Positions 6,222-15,689 of a stretch of DNA of 46,486 nt are shown one piece after another (the first letter of the stretch is position 1; every line of letters starts with the position of its first letter). The notes below the pieces were generated by a model, which was given only the letters and a program-made list of their open reading frames with translations, ran no database searches and was not told the origin of the DNA. Location of the stretch: positions 1-46,486 of the forward strand of contig CAJXQE010000010.1 of NCBI GenBank assembly GCA_913058215.1. The letters are read 5' to 3'. The stretch comes from an uncultured Verrucomicrobiales bacterium. Its GTDB lineage: Bacteria > Verrucomicrobiota > Verrucomicrobiia > Verrucomicrobiales > DEV007. The position numbers and the translations under genes were made by a program.

Positions 6222-9200
6222 ATGAAACGATCGCTTTTCTTCATCCTGCCCTTCCTTTTGCTTTTTGCCTGGGCGACTTCTCCCGCCTTCTCTCAAGATG
6301 ATCCACCACAGACTCCAGCCGCTCCCGCTGCGCTGAAGCCAGCGGATCCTCCCGCCCCTGTAGACCCCGCACCTGCGGCCACCCCTTCGGAAGCTCCAAC
6401 GCTAAAACCCCAACCGCTTCCTCCCCGCGAGACATCCACTTCTCCAGCTACCGCGAACGAATCGAATGTCGTCCGCGAGGAAAAGTCGATCTACGTTCCT
6501 TACGAAGATCTCGAAGCCATTTTCGAAAACGAAGGCCGCGGAGTTTTTCTCCCTTACAAAGAATTTCTCGATCTGTGGAATCAGCTGAACATCGAGAAAA
6601 AGAAAGAGGACGAGAAACCTCCGGCAGATGGTGTCGTCGCTTCCGCCCAGTACTCTGCCACGGTTGAGGGTACCGAAGACAAGGTTCTGGCCATTGATGC
6701 CACTCTCGAAGTGGAAAGCTTTAAAGACAAAGGCTGGGCAGTTGTTCCACTGATCAAATCCGGCCTTCACATCGCTGACGCAGACACCGGTGAAGCCACT
6801 CTTCACCTCGGCAAAAACGGCTACGAACTGATCCTGCCACGCAAAGGGCAATACCAGATTCAGTTGAAGCTTTACGCAAAAATCAATCGAAGTGCCGGAC
6901 GCAACACTGTTGGCATCAATCTCCCGAAAGCCGGAGTGTCCCGCTTCGACGCGATACTTCCGGAACAGGGATGGGATTTTGAACTCAATCCAAGTGCCGC
7001 TTATTCCAGTGAAAAAGTGGGAGAAGACCAAACCAGACTGTCATTCTTCTTCGGTGAAACCGAGCATTTCGATCTCACCTGGCAGAAACAGGGTGAGGAG
7101 ACAAAACTCACACCGCTCCTTTTTGTCGAAAGCGCCCTGACATCCAAAGTCGTTCCCGGAGCCGTGCAGAGCGATCTCACTCTTGACTACCGAATCCTTC
7201 GATCGGGAGTCGAAGAATTTGAAGTTACCGTTCCAAGTGAACAGGAAATCCTCAACGTCTCCGGAGAAAATATCCGCGAATGGGACGTGATGGATACCGG
7301 AGACGATCAAAAGCTGACGGTTTCCCTTCACTCTCCGGCAAAACAAAACTACAGCCTTAAGCTCACTCTGGAAGAAGCTCTCGAATCTCTGCCAACCGAA
7401 TTTCCCCTGCCGCAGATTCAGGCAGAAAATGTTGTCCGGCAGCGCGGTAATGTCACCGTTCAGACAAGCCGGGAACTTGAGGTGGAAACCGTTTCCAGTG
7501 AAGGCCTGACCCAGCAATCACTATCCGGACAGAATGCTAAAGGCACTGACGAGGCATTGCGCCCTTACGGACGTTTCCGCTATCTCGGACTGCCCTTCGA
7601 CCTGACACTCGCAGTGAAAAAGGCAGAGCCTGTCATCGAAGTGGAAAGCTTCACCCGCTTCAACATTCAGCCCGATTTCTCCAACTTCCTCACAAGCTTC
7701 AAATACAATGTGAAACGTGTTGGCATTTTTGACACACGAATCGAAATCCCCGCAGACTTCGAGGGCGTCGAGGCCACCGGCGAACAGGTTGACGATTTCT
7801 CCGAGGAAACCGACGCAGACGGAAACCGCATTCTCACGGTCACTTTCAAAAACCGCGTCGAAGGTGCCATCACCTTTTCAGTCAATGGTCGCCTCATCCG
7901 CGAGAACAATGACGACGATGCCCTGGTTCCCGTATTCGAGCCGCTCAATGTTTCCCGTCACGACGGAAAAGTCGGGCTTGAAATCCACACCAGCCTCGAT
8001 CCGAAAACCGAAGAGGAAGGCGACCTCAGGCAACAGGATGTAAGCTTGCTGGGAGATAACGTGCCCGGAAGCGGCCCGCTTCAGATAGGATTTCGCTATC
8101 GGGGTGAAGCAGCACCCGCCCGCATCGGTTTCACTTTGAAAAAATCCCAGATCACTGGTGAAATTTTTACTCTTGTAGAAGTTCGTGAGCAACTCATCCG
8201 CTACCAGTGGACGATCAGCTACAACGTCCTTTACGCTGGAATCGACACATTCGTCATCGCAGTCCCAGAGGCTATCGCCGACAACCTCCGCCACGATGGA
8301 CCGCTAATTCAGGAGGTGAACAAAAACTACAGCCCGCCGGAGGGAGAAGAAAATCCTCCGATTGCTGGAGAGGGAGAAGTTCTTTGGGCCGTGATTCTTC
8401 GCGACAAGAAGATGGGCAACTACCAGCTCACCCTGACACTCGACGAACCCATTAGCTCCATTTCCCTGACCGAGGACACTCCAGCAGCAGAAACCGAAGG
8501 CGCTGACACTTCGCAAAACTTCCCGGTCGCCCTTCCTGAAATCACCCTGAAGAACGTCCAAACCGAAAGTGGTCAAATCGCTGTGGTGAAGGATGACAAT
8601 CTTGAAATTCTCGATGCCGATACCACGAGCCTTGAGTCCATCGATCCCAAGGAGCTGAGCGGAGGCCTCGCCCGTGCCGGAGTTTTTCTCTCCTACAAAT
8701 ACCGGAGACATCCCTTAGCTCTCGAGCTCGAAGTAAGCCGAAACCAGTTCCTTCCCGTACCTCAGGCAGTCGTCACCTACGCCAATTTGACTTCCGTTCT
8801 CAGCAGTGACGAAGCGATCACTTCCGAGGTTGTCTATTGGGTGAAGAACAACGCCCGTCAGTTTTTCAGCGTCACCCTTCCGGAAGGCGGAAAAATGGTC
8901 AGTGACATTTACGTGAACGGCCAGCCCCAGCAACCGATGAGCCGCGCCAATGAAGACGTCGTCCTGATCCGTCTGCCAGTCGGAGAGAACCAGTCCGCCA
9001 CGGAATTCCCGGTTCGTTTCATCTATGAAATTCCGAGTCCGAATCCCGGCGACCAACTGGGCTGGATCGGGTCAGCAAAGATTCCTTCAGCCGAGCTGAT
9101 TGATGCGGAAATCCTCCAAAGTCGACTGACGCTGTTTCTGCCAAACGATTACGTCTACAGGAAGTTCAAAAGCGCCATGCGCCTGCCGGTTCAAGAGCGT

Positions 9201-9758
9201 GGCTGGCAGCGAAAAAGGGAGCGGTATTTCGATTGGCTCATCCCTACTCTCGGACCTCAAATTCAAACAGGTGTCGACGGCGTTTGGTCGGATCCGAAAC
9301 CACTTCCTGCGGGACAGTCCGGAGGATTTGATTTGGAAATTCCGAAGGAAGGAATCTCTTACACCTTGAACAGGCTTGATGCCCCCGCCCCGGTCACGGT
9401 TTCTTATCGCTCGAAAGGTTTCGCTCTCTTTGTGGAAGCCTTCGTCGCGCTACTCGCGTTCTGTGTGGGACTTTACCTGATCCTTTATCCGCTCCGCCTC
9501 CGACTCATATACTTCGCAGTTGCGGGGCTGCTTCCACTGATTATTGCCGGCTCTGTCAGCCCGACATCAGCCAGCTTCTGGACCGCAATTTATCTAGGCA
9601 CTTTCTTCGCCGCCATCATTTGGCTTCTCCGGGGCATCCCCGGCTTTCTCCGCAAAGTCTGGGGGAAGATCAAAAGCCTGAAGCCTAAGCGGAAGAAGAA
9701 GAAAAAAGAGAAGACCAAGCCCGTCCCGCCGGAAGTTCCCAACAAGGATTCCGAGTAA
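6222..9758 (+). CDS. Giant exported envelope protein, first of three tandem paralogues
   Basis: 1178 residues from ATG 6222, which gives a textbook signal peptide (MKRSLFFILPFLLLFAW, cleavage near PAFSQ, residue 25); longer upstream starts lack one. A proline/alanine-rich linker (about 26-85) leads to IYVPYEDLEAIF (90-101) and GRGVFLPYKEF. The bulk (110-1050) is predicted beta-rich extracytoplasmic sequence without a family I recognise. It shares with the next two proteins the motif FLPNDYVYRKFKSAM (near 970) and FDLEIPKEGISYTLNRL (near 1035-1055). About three membrane segments follow (FALFVEAFVALLAFCVGLYL; LIYFAVAGLLPLIIAG; FWTAIYLGTFFAAIIWLL), then a strongly basic tail (RKKKKKEK) consistent with a cytoplasmic end. 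Proteins with the VPYEDL...VFLPY motif occur as unnamed proteins in PVC bacteria. The next gene begins 24 bases downstream. Confidence 0.85.
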   Translation: MKRSLFFILPFLLLFAWATSPAFSQDDPPQTPAAPAALKPADPPAPVDPAPAATPSEAPTLKPQPLPPRETSTSPATANESNVVREEKSIYVPYEDLEAIFENEGRGVFLPYKEFLDLWNQLNIEKKKEDEKPPADGVVASAQYSATVEGTEDKVLAIDATLEVESFKDKGWAVVPLIKSGLHIADADTGEATLHLGKNGYELILPRKGQYQIQLKLYAKINRSAGRNTVGINLPKAGVSRFDAILPEQGWDFELNPSAAYSSEKVGEDQTRLSFFFGETEHFDLTWQKQGEETKLTPLLFVESALTSKVVPGAVQSDLTLDYRILRSGVEEFEVTVPSEQEILNVSGENIREWDVMDTGDDQKLTVSLHSPAKQNYSLKLTLEEALESLPTEFPLPQIQAENVVRQRGNVTVQTSRELEVETVSSEGLTQQSLSGQNAKGTDEALRPYGRFRYLGLPFDLTLAVKKAEPVIEVESFTRFNIQPDFSNFLTSFKYNVKRVGIFDTRIEIPADFEGVEATGEQVDDFSEETDADGNRILTVTFKNRVEGAITFSVNGRLIRENNDDDALVPVFEPLNVSRHDGKVGLEIHTSLDPKTEEEGDLRQQDVSLLGDNVPGSGPLQIGFRYRGEAAPARIGFTLKKSQITGEIFTLVEVREQLIRYQWTISYNVLYAGIDTFVIAVPEAIADNLRHDGPLIQEVNKNYSPPEGEENPPIAGEGEVLWAVILRDKKMGNYQLTLTLDEPISSISLTEDTPAAETEGADTSQNFPVALPEITLKNVQTESGQIAVVKDDNLEILDADTTSLESIDPKELSGGLARAGVFLSYKYRRHPLALELEVSRNQFLPVPQAVVTYANLTSVLSSDEAITSEVVYWVKNNARQFFSVTLPEGGKMVSDIYVNGQPQQPMSRANEDVVLIRLPVGENQSATEFPVRFIYEIPSPNPGDQLGWIGSAKIPSAELIDAEILQSRLTLFLPNDYVYRKFKSAMRLPVQERGWQRKRERYFDWLIPTLGPQIQTGVDGVWSDPKPLPAGQSGGFDLEIPKEGISYTLNRLDAPAPVTVSYRSKGFALFVEAFVALLAFCVGLYLILYPLRLRLIYFAVAGLLPLIIAGSVSPTSASFWTAIYLGTFFAAIIWLLRGIPGFLRKVWGKIKSLKPKRKKKKKEKTKPVPPEVPNKDSE

Positions 9759-9782
9759 GGCAACGCGTATTGAGCATTCTCG

Positions 9783-12700
9783 ATGAAATCGAAACCTGCC
9801 AGCAAACCCCGACCTGACGAAAGAGGATTCTCCTCCTCCTTCGCAGTCAAGAGGGTTGAATCGATCATCCACCCCTCTTGGATCGTCACCTTAGCACTTA
9901 TTCTGATTGGGGTTCTCTCGTCTCACAGCCTTCAGAGTCAGGACGAACGGGAGATCTGGGTGCCTAACGATCACCTCGAAGCCGTCTTGAAAAAGATGCC
10001 CCGAGCGGTGTTCCTCACTCCTGAGCAATACCAAAAACTCCGTCTCGAGTTTCAGCAGGCAAAATCTGATCCTGACAAAAACGCCTTACCTCCGCCGGTT
10101 TCCGCTGTGATTCGTTCCGCGAAATACAAGGGCACAGTGACTGCCGGCACCGACGTGGTTGTTCTCGCCGTCACTTACGAAGTCGAATGTTTTACGGATG
10201 AGTGGACCGAGGTCCCGCTGGCTCTTCCCCGCGATCAACTCGGCCACATCTCGATCGATGCCAACACGGCTCTACGTGTCACTCCCAATGCAAAAGACAA
10301 AAAGAACCCGCCGATTCTTCTTACTCACGGTAAAGGAAAACACACCGTCGTGGCGAACTATCATCTCCCTATTACCCGCCTGCCGAATGGCAATCTAATC
10401 GTCATCAAGAGTCCCGGAGTTCCCGCCTCACTGGAACTGTCCCTTCCCGAGAGTGCCGACCTCGAAAGCCAGCTGCCCTTCATCAGGAAGAATGGGACCG
10501 CCACTTTTGCACTGCCATCCGAACGGGACAAGGCTCACGAAATTCGCTGGACGGCTCAAAAAGTCGCCGCCATTCCCGGTGCCGCAGTCCTCCAAACGTG
10601 TAGTTATCTCTATTCTCTCGATTCCACCAGCCTTCAGGCCGACCTGGGAATGATCATCAACTCGGCCCTGACAGATCTACCAACACAATTTGAAATCGGG
10701 ATCCCGAAGGAATTCCGCGTCCTCAGAGTGGAAGGCGAAGAACTGCTTCGCTGGACTCGCAAAGCAAACGGGGTGGTATCCGTCGACCTCGTCGCCGGTG
10801 ATCGTGATACTACCGATATTCGCTTGCGGGTGGAACGGGATGTTCCCGATTTCAACACCGACAATCCCGATGTGGCGCTCACTCTTCCTGTTGCCAGCAT
10901 CGAGGGAATTCATCGTGCATCAGGAACGATGACCCTGGTGGGATCGGAAGATATCCGCGTGAAGAAAATTGAAACCGGCCCGCTTACTGTTCCGATTCCT
11001 GATGACGAGGAGGGACCTGCGACCAACCTACCTAACTACATCGCCTCATTCAGGTTCCCCGTTTCGAATGATCCGCCATCAGTAACTCTTTCCAAGATTC
11101 AGAGCCGCTTCAATGCCCAGCTCGACACTCTCATTTCGCTGGAGCGCGAAGCCGTCAATATCACCCGGACGCTGACCATTCTGCCACTGGAGGGAACCCT
11201 GTTCTCCGCCGCGGCAACTCTTTCTTCTGATGAGGAAATTGTCACCGTAACGACTGCGACGGGCACCGAAGCGAACGGATTCGACTGGACCGCTGATGAC
11301 GACAATCGAATTTTGCTGACCTGGGACGTCGGTCTCACCCAGGCCACTCCCGCAACCATCACCATTCAGTCACGACTGGATCCCGAGGGATGGTTCAATC
11401 TCAGTAACGATTCAATGCCCCTTCTTTTCTCGGCTACTGAAATCGAAAGTGTCGAAGCCTCATCCGGATACCTCGCCGTTGCTTTCGATGAATCTTTTCA
11501 AGTCGAAACAACCGCAACCACCGGCCTCGAACCTCGCGATGCCCGCACCACTCCTATTTCCGGGACGCTGGCCTGGTTCCGTCTCAATGAATTCGATCTG
11601 GAAATAGCGGCCCGCCGCCGCCCGCCGGAGCTTGAAGCGTCGATCATTTCCTATGCCCTTCCGCTTGCAAACACCATCGAGATCGAAGGACAGATCGATC
11701 TTGAAGTGCGCTACTCCGGGATCGAACAACTCGCAGTATCCTTTCCTGAAGAGGTCTCTTCGCTTGTCCGCTTTGATTCCCCTTTGATTGCCGAACAGAC
11801 TCTCGGCGAAGACAACTCGACCTGGACGCTCCGCTTTCACCAGGAGAGAAAAGGCGATGCCCGAATCCGCTACAGCTTGGTGATTCCATTCGAAGGACTG
11901 AGCGACTCTTCCACCGGGGAAAAAAAGGACAATACCTTCGCCGTCGAAGTTCCCCGTATCGATATTCCAGCAGCAAAACGAATCCGCGGTGACTGGATCA
12001 TGGAAGCCAATACGGACACCGAACTCGACTTCCACGCCGACGGTCTCGACCGGGTCGACTCCTTGCGGGTCCCTACCGTCTCCGGTTATCAACCACGCCA
12101 TCGTATCATCGCTGCCTTCAGTTTTCGCGGCAATGAATGGGAACTCAATGTAAACGGCACCCGGCATCCTCACAGTGAAGTCGTGACAGCTGTGATCGAC
12201 TCCCTGCGCCTCGATACCGTGGTTTCGGTGGACGGGGCCGACAGGCATCAGGCGAAGCTCGCGATGCGCTCTACCGGGGAACAGTTTCTGGAACTGAATC
12301 TTCCTCCCGAGGCGGTGGTGTGGACTCTACTGGTCGATGACGAAACCGTGAAGCCCGTTCGTGCCGGAGAAAATACTCTACGAGTTCAGCTTCCTGCACA
12401 CGAGAATACAAACCAACAGATCAATATTCATCTCATTTACCAGACACCCGGAAAAGAATGGCGTGGCTCTGGAAGGGAAAAACTGAACCCGATCCGGGTT
12501 ACGGACAGCATTCCAGTAATGGAGACAGAATGGTTTCTCCATTTACCGGAAGGCTACGACTACCAGAAATTCCGGACCAATCTTGGGCAGGAATTTGAAG
12601 TCGTGGACCGGCTCCTGCTCGGCGAAGCGGGAAAAAGATTTGGAGAAGGGATTGGTGAGATCAGTGACGGTTTTCGCCATTACAGCTACGTCCACACCAA

Positions 12701-15689
12701 TGAAGCAGAAATGCCAATGGCGGCGACAAGTGCAGATGAAGCTGCCTCGACGAGTTTTTATTCGAGCATCGATGACATTACCCTCGATTCGAAAGAAAAG
12801 AAAAGCGGCGGAGTTCCTACGGTCGCCACGACTTATGTCATCCGGATGCAGGAGAGAGTGAAGAAAGCAGATGAAGCAGCGCTCCGGGGTTCTCAGTTGA
12901 TGTCTGATTCGGATCACGAGGGAGCGATCGATCAATATCGCACCGCACTGAATTTGCTTCCAAGAGCACCAATGACGGATGCCCGAAGGAAGGCCTACGT
13001 AAAACAATTCTCCAGAAGCAGTGCCCTTCTTGCCGGGCAGCGTGCAGAGGAAGGGCGGTATCCTGAATCGATCGCCCTTGTTGAAGAAGTTCTCCAGCCA
13101 ACTGTTGATCCCGAAAACACCGAAGCAAATCGATTACTCGATCAACTTAATGATCCTGACTTTTACTCCCCTGCCCTGACACCAGCACATTTGGAAAAAA
13201 CCCGAAAACTGAAACTGGCCGTTAAATCGGGACAGGGATACATCGCGCTGGGAGACTTTACCCGGGCGGACGCGGAATTCAATACGGCTTTGAATCAAGA
13301 TCCCTACAACGGAGCCGCCCGCACCGGTATCGAGTCAAGTGAGCGGAATAGAATGGACTACTACGATGTGGCCAGAAATCAAACGCGATCAGAATTCCTC
13401 AAACAAGTCGCCGAGGGTTGGGAGGTGCCGGTTCCTTCAAGGGTTGCCGGTGGAACGGGTATCGTTTTGCCCCAGGACTCGACTACCACACAGATTAGAA
13501 TGAGTGAAAGCAAACTGAAGTCCATCATTCTTCCCTCCGTTGAATTTGCAGGAACTCCGCTTCGCGATGCCCTCGCATTTTTAACACAGCGAAGTGTAGA
13601 ACTGGATACCAATGAGACCGATCCTGCTAAGAAAGGGATCAATATCGTTCTGGATGCCGGCTTCTCTTCAGCGGGTGCCCCTCCTCCCGGAAATAACGGA
13701 GGATCGGGCTCTCAAACCGTCGCAGATACACCAATCACTCTTCGGCTTACCAATGTCCCAATTGCCGAAGCAATCCGCTACACGACTGCTCTCGCTCAAC
13801 TCAAATACAAGGTCGAACCGCACGCCATCGTCGTAACACCCCTTTCCACTCCGGATTCGGACCTTTACACCAATGTCTACAAAGTTCCGCCAACCTTCCT
13901 CTCGAGGGGCGGCATGGGAGGAGGAGGAGGCGGTGGCGCAGCTGCTGATCCATTCGCAGCGCCAGCCGATTCGGGAACCGCCGTAGCGAGCACTCGTCAA
14001 TCAGCTAAAAATATTCTCGAAAGCGCAGGGATCACTTTTGGAACTGGGTCTTCTGCTATCTACAACAAAGAGACCGGCCAACTCATCGTCCGCAATACTC
14101 AGGATCAGATGGATCTCGTGGACGCCTATCAGGAGTCAATTCTCGGAGGAGCTGTTCCACAAGCCGGAGCCGATTTCGGGTTCGACGCCAATCAACCCAT
14201 GGAGCCGGGTGCTCGCGCCAAACCGGATCAGCAGTTGGAAGGTTCCTTAGCACTCGGCGGGAGAGACTTCGACAGTATGAGTAGAGTTGGCAACGATTTG
14301 GCTGCTTTGCGCACCCAAAATAGCACCGCACGAATCCGCGAAGAAGGACAGTGGAATATTTCCAAAGTTCAAGAGGATTGGGGCTTTGTAGTATTGAATG
14401 GAGATCCCGGATCGACTGCTTCTCAAGGTGCCCGGATGAATGTTTACCGCGCCGGGAAACCTATCGCTCGATTGCTGGTGACTTCGGTAGAAGATGGTCA
14501 GGTAGTAGCTGACATCATTCCCGGTTCGATTGTCGATGGAGAAACGGTTTCCGTTGGCGATGCGGTGATCGGAAGTGCAGGGGCTAGTGCCCGGTACTGG
14601 TACGATGGCAATGGAGGAGTTTCTGGATCTGAACGGGGGGAACTGCCTTACCTGGCTGACTTACCATTGATCGGTCGACTCTTTGCAAATTCCGAAAAAA
14701 TTGGAAACCGGAATGAAAAACTTTTGAGAGAGCTGACCGTTGAAGATCTTGATTTTGACGGAGTTTCTCTGGAAGAAGCCGCGGATATTCTTAACACCAA
14801 ACTGGCGGAGGCAGCAGGAGACAAATATCCGGCGGCAAAAGGATTAAGCGTTGAACTAACGGAATCACAAGGCAAGACCGATGCCCTGGGTCTCAAACTC
14901 GGAAAAATCACTGTCCTCGATGCCCTCGACAAACTGACCGGCGCTACCGACACGCACTACCGTGTAACTGCCAGCGGCATTGTTATCGCTCCGCAGGAAG
15001 TTTCGCTGGAGCCGATGGAAAGCGTCTTCATTCCCCTCCCTGCCACCAAATTTCAAACAGTCGGCACGAATGGTGAAACCAAACAAACTCACGCCCGAAA
15101 CATTCTTGTCGAAGCGGGAATCGAATTCCCTCCCGGGTCCAGCGCAGCCTACAATCCGGTAAGTGGCCGCCTCGCGGTCAAGAACACCCGGGCGAATCTC
15201 GAAGCCGTTGTTTCGCTTTACGCGGATGACATCTCCGGAGCCCACGCCGCAAACGCTGACGAAAACGAAAGGAGATTCTCCAAGGATTTTCTCGGGGGTG
15301 CCAGCACCTTGCGTGGCTTTGATTATCGGGACGTCGGCAAACGCCCCCTGAAATTCGAGCTTCCGGAATCCGGTCGTTCCTATCGATTCAGCGGTCTCTA
15401 CGCTCCGGAAGAATTGACCTTCCGCTTTGTGAACTGGGAGAGGCAAATCCGCTTCGCCTGGATCTGGATCCTGATCGGCGGGCTCGCCTTCTGGTTTGGT
15501 GCCTGGAGGAAAATGGAGCAGCCGGTCTTTCTTGGAATCGCCGGAATCATCGCTCTAACATTCATCCCACTTCTTATTACTTCAAGTTTGAGCGGATTTT
15601 GCAACGCTCTCCTGATTGGCTGGATCGCCGCAATGTTCCTCACCGTCATTTATCATCTCTCCAGAAAGGTCGTCAGCCATGAATCGTGA
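9783..15689 (+). CDS. Giant envelope protein with TPR, two STN-like domains and a relic secretin signature; second of three paralogues
   Basis: 1968 residues from ATG 9783. A long polar start precedes a hydrophobic segment (WIVTLALILIGVLSS, about 34-48). Motif EIWVPNDHLEAVL (57-69) matches the paralogue N-termini; residues 70-1010 are beta-rich repeat-like sequence ending with FLHLPEGYDYQKFRTNL. Then come TPR helices (about 1020-1200, ending DYYDVARNQTRSEFLKQV), an STN-like unit (1240-1362: LRDALAFLTQ...YKVEPHAIVV), a glycine-rich linker, unit A (1403-1451: NILESAGITFGTGSSAIYN), an FlgT/secretin-associated segment (about 1525-1600: DWGFVVLNGDPG), LPYLADLPLIGRLFAN (about 1617-1632), which resembles the terminal motif of secretins, a second STN-like unit (1648-1743), unit B (1768-1815), FELPESGRSYRFSGL and three membrane segments. 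No full secretin barrel is visible. The next gene overlaps its end by 11 bases. Confidence 0.85.
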   Translation: MKSKPASKPRPDERGFSSSFAVKRVESIIHPSWIVTLALILIGVLSSHSLQSQDEREIWVPNDHLEAVLKKMPRAVFLTPEQYQKLRLEFQQAKSDPDKNALPPPVSAVIRSAKYKGTVTAGTDVVVLAVTYEVECFTDEWTEVPLALPRDQLGHISIDANTALRVTPNAKDKKNPPILLTHGKGKHTVVANYHLPITRLPNGNLIVIKSPGVPASLELSLPESADLESQLPFIRKNGTATFALPSERDKAHEIRWTAQKVAAIPGAAVLQTCSYLYSLDSTSLQADLGMIINSALTDLPTQFEIGIPKEFRVLRVEGEELLRWTRKANGVVSVDLVAGDRDTTDIRLRVERDVPDFNTDNPDVALTLPVASIEGIHRASGTMTLVGSEDIRVKKIETGPLTVPIPDDEEGPATNLPNYIASFRFPVSNDPPSVTLSKIQSRFNAQLDTLISLEREAVNITRTLTILPLEGTLFSAAATLSSDEEIVTVTTATGTEANGFDWTADDDNRILLTWDVGLTQATPATITIQSRLDPEGWFNLSNDSMPLLFSATEIESVEASSGYLAVAFDESFQVETTATTGLEPRDARTTPISGTLAWFRLNEFDLEIAARRRPPELEASIISYALPLANTIEIEGQIDLEVRYSGIEQLAVSFPEEVSSLVRFDSPLIAEQTLGEDNSTWTLRFHQERKGDARIRYSLVIPFEGLSDSSTGEKKDNTFAVEVPRIDIPAAKRIRGDWIMEANTDTELDFHADGLDRVDSLRVPTVSGYQPRHRIIAAFSFRGNEWELNVNGTRHPHSEVVTAVIDSLRLDTVVSVDGADRHQAKLAMRSTGEQFLELNLPPEAVVWTLLVDDETVKPVRAGENTLRVQLPAHENTNQQINIHLIYQTPGKEWRGSGREKLNPIRVTDSIPVMETEWFLHLPEGYDYQKFRTNLGQEFEVVDRLLLGEAGKRFGEGIGEISDGFRHYSYVHTNEAEMPMAATSADEAASTSFYSSIDDITLDSKEKKSGGVPTVATTYVIRMQERVKKADEAALRGSQLMSDSDHEGAIDQYRTALNLLPRAPMTDARRKAYVKQFSRSSALLAGQRAEEGRYPESIALVEEVLQPTVDPENTEANRLLDQLNDPDFYSPALTPAHLEKTRKLKLAVKSGQGYIALGDFTRADAEFNTALNQDPYNGAARTGIESSERNRMDYYDVARNQTRSEFLKQVAEGWEVPVPSRVAGGTGIVLPQDSTTTQIRMSESKLKSIILPSVEFAGTPLRDALAFLTQRSVELDTNETDPAKKGINIVLDAGFSSAGAPPPGNNGGSGSQTVADTPITLRLTNVPIAEAIRYTTALAQLKYKVEPHAIVVTPLSTPDSDLYTNVYKVPPTFLSRGGMGGGGGGGAAADPFAAPADSGTAVASTRQSAKNILESAGITFGTGSSAIYNKETGQLIVRNTQDQMDLVDAYQESILGGAVPQAGADFGFDANQPMEPGARAKPDQQLEGSLALGGRDFDSMSRVGNDLAALRTQNSTARIREEGQWNISKVQEDWGFVVLNGDPGSTASQGARMNVYRAGKPIARLLVTSVEDGQVVADIIPGSIVDGETVSVGDAVIGSAGASARYWYDGNGGVSGSERGELPYLADLPLIGRLFANSEKIGNRNEKLLRELTVEDLDFDGVSLEEAADILNTKLAEAAGDKYPAAKGLSVELTESQGKTDALGLKLGKITVLDALDKLTGATDTHYRVTASGIVIAPQEVSLEPMESVFIPLPATKFQTVGTNGETKQTHARNILVEAGIEFPPGSSAAYNPVSGRLAVKNTRANLEAVVSLYADDISGAHAANADENERRFSKDFLGGASTLRGFDYRDVGKRPLKFELPESGRSYRFSGLYAPEELTFRFVNWERQIRFAWIWILIGGLAFWFGAWRKMEQPVFLGIAGIIALTFIPLLITSSLSGFCNALLIGWIAAMFLTVIYHLSRKVVSHES

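Noticed and set aside
11460-12248. Open minus-strand frame of 262 codons
   Set aside because: It lies antisense to the second giant gene, has no recognisable domain, and follows from the codon bias of the real gene.
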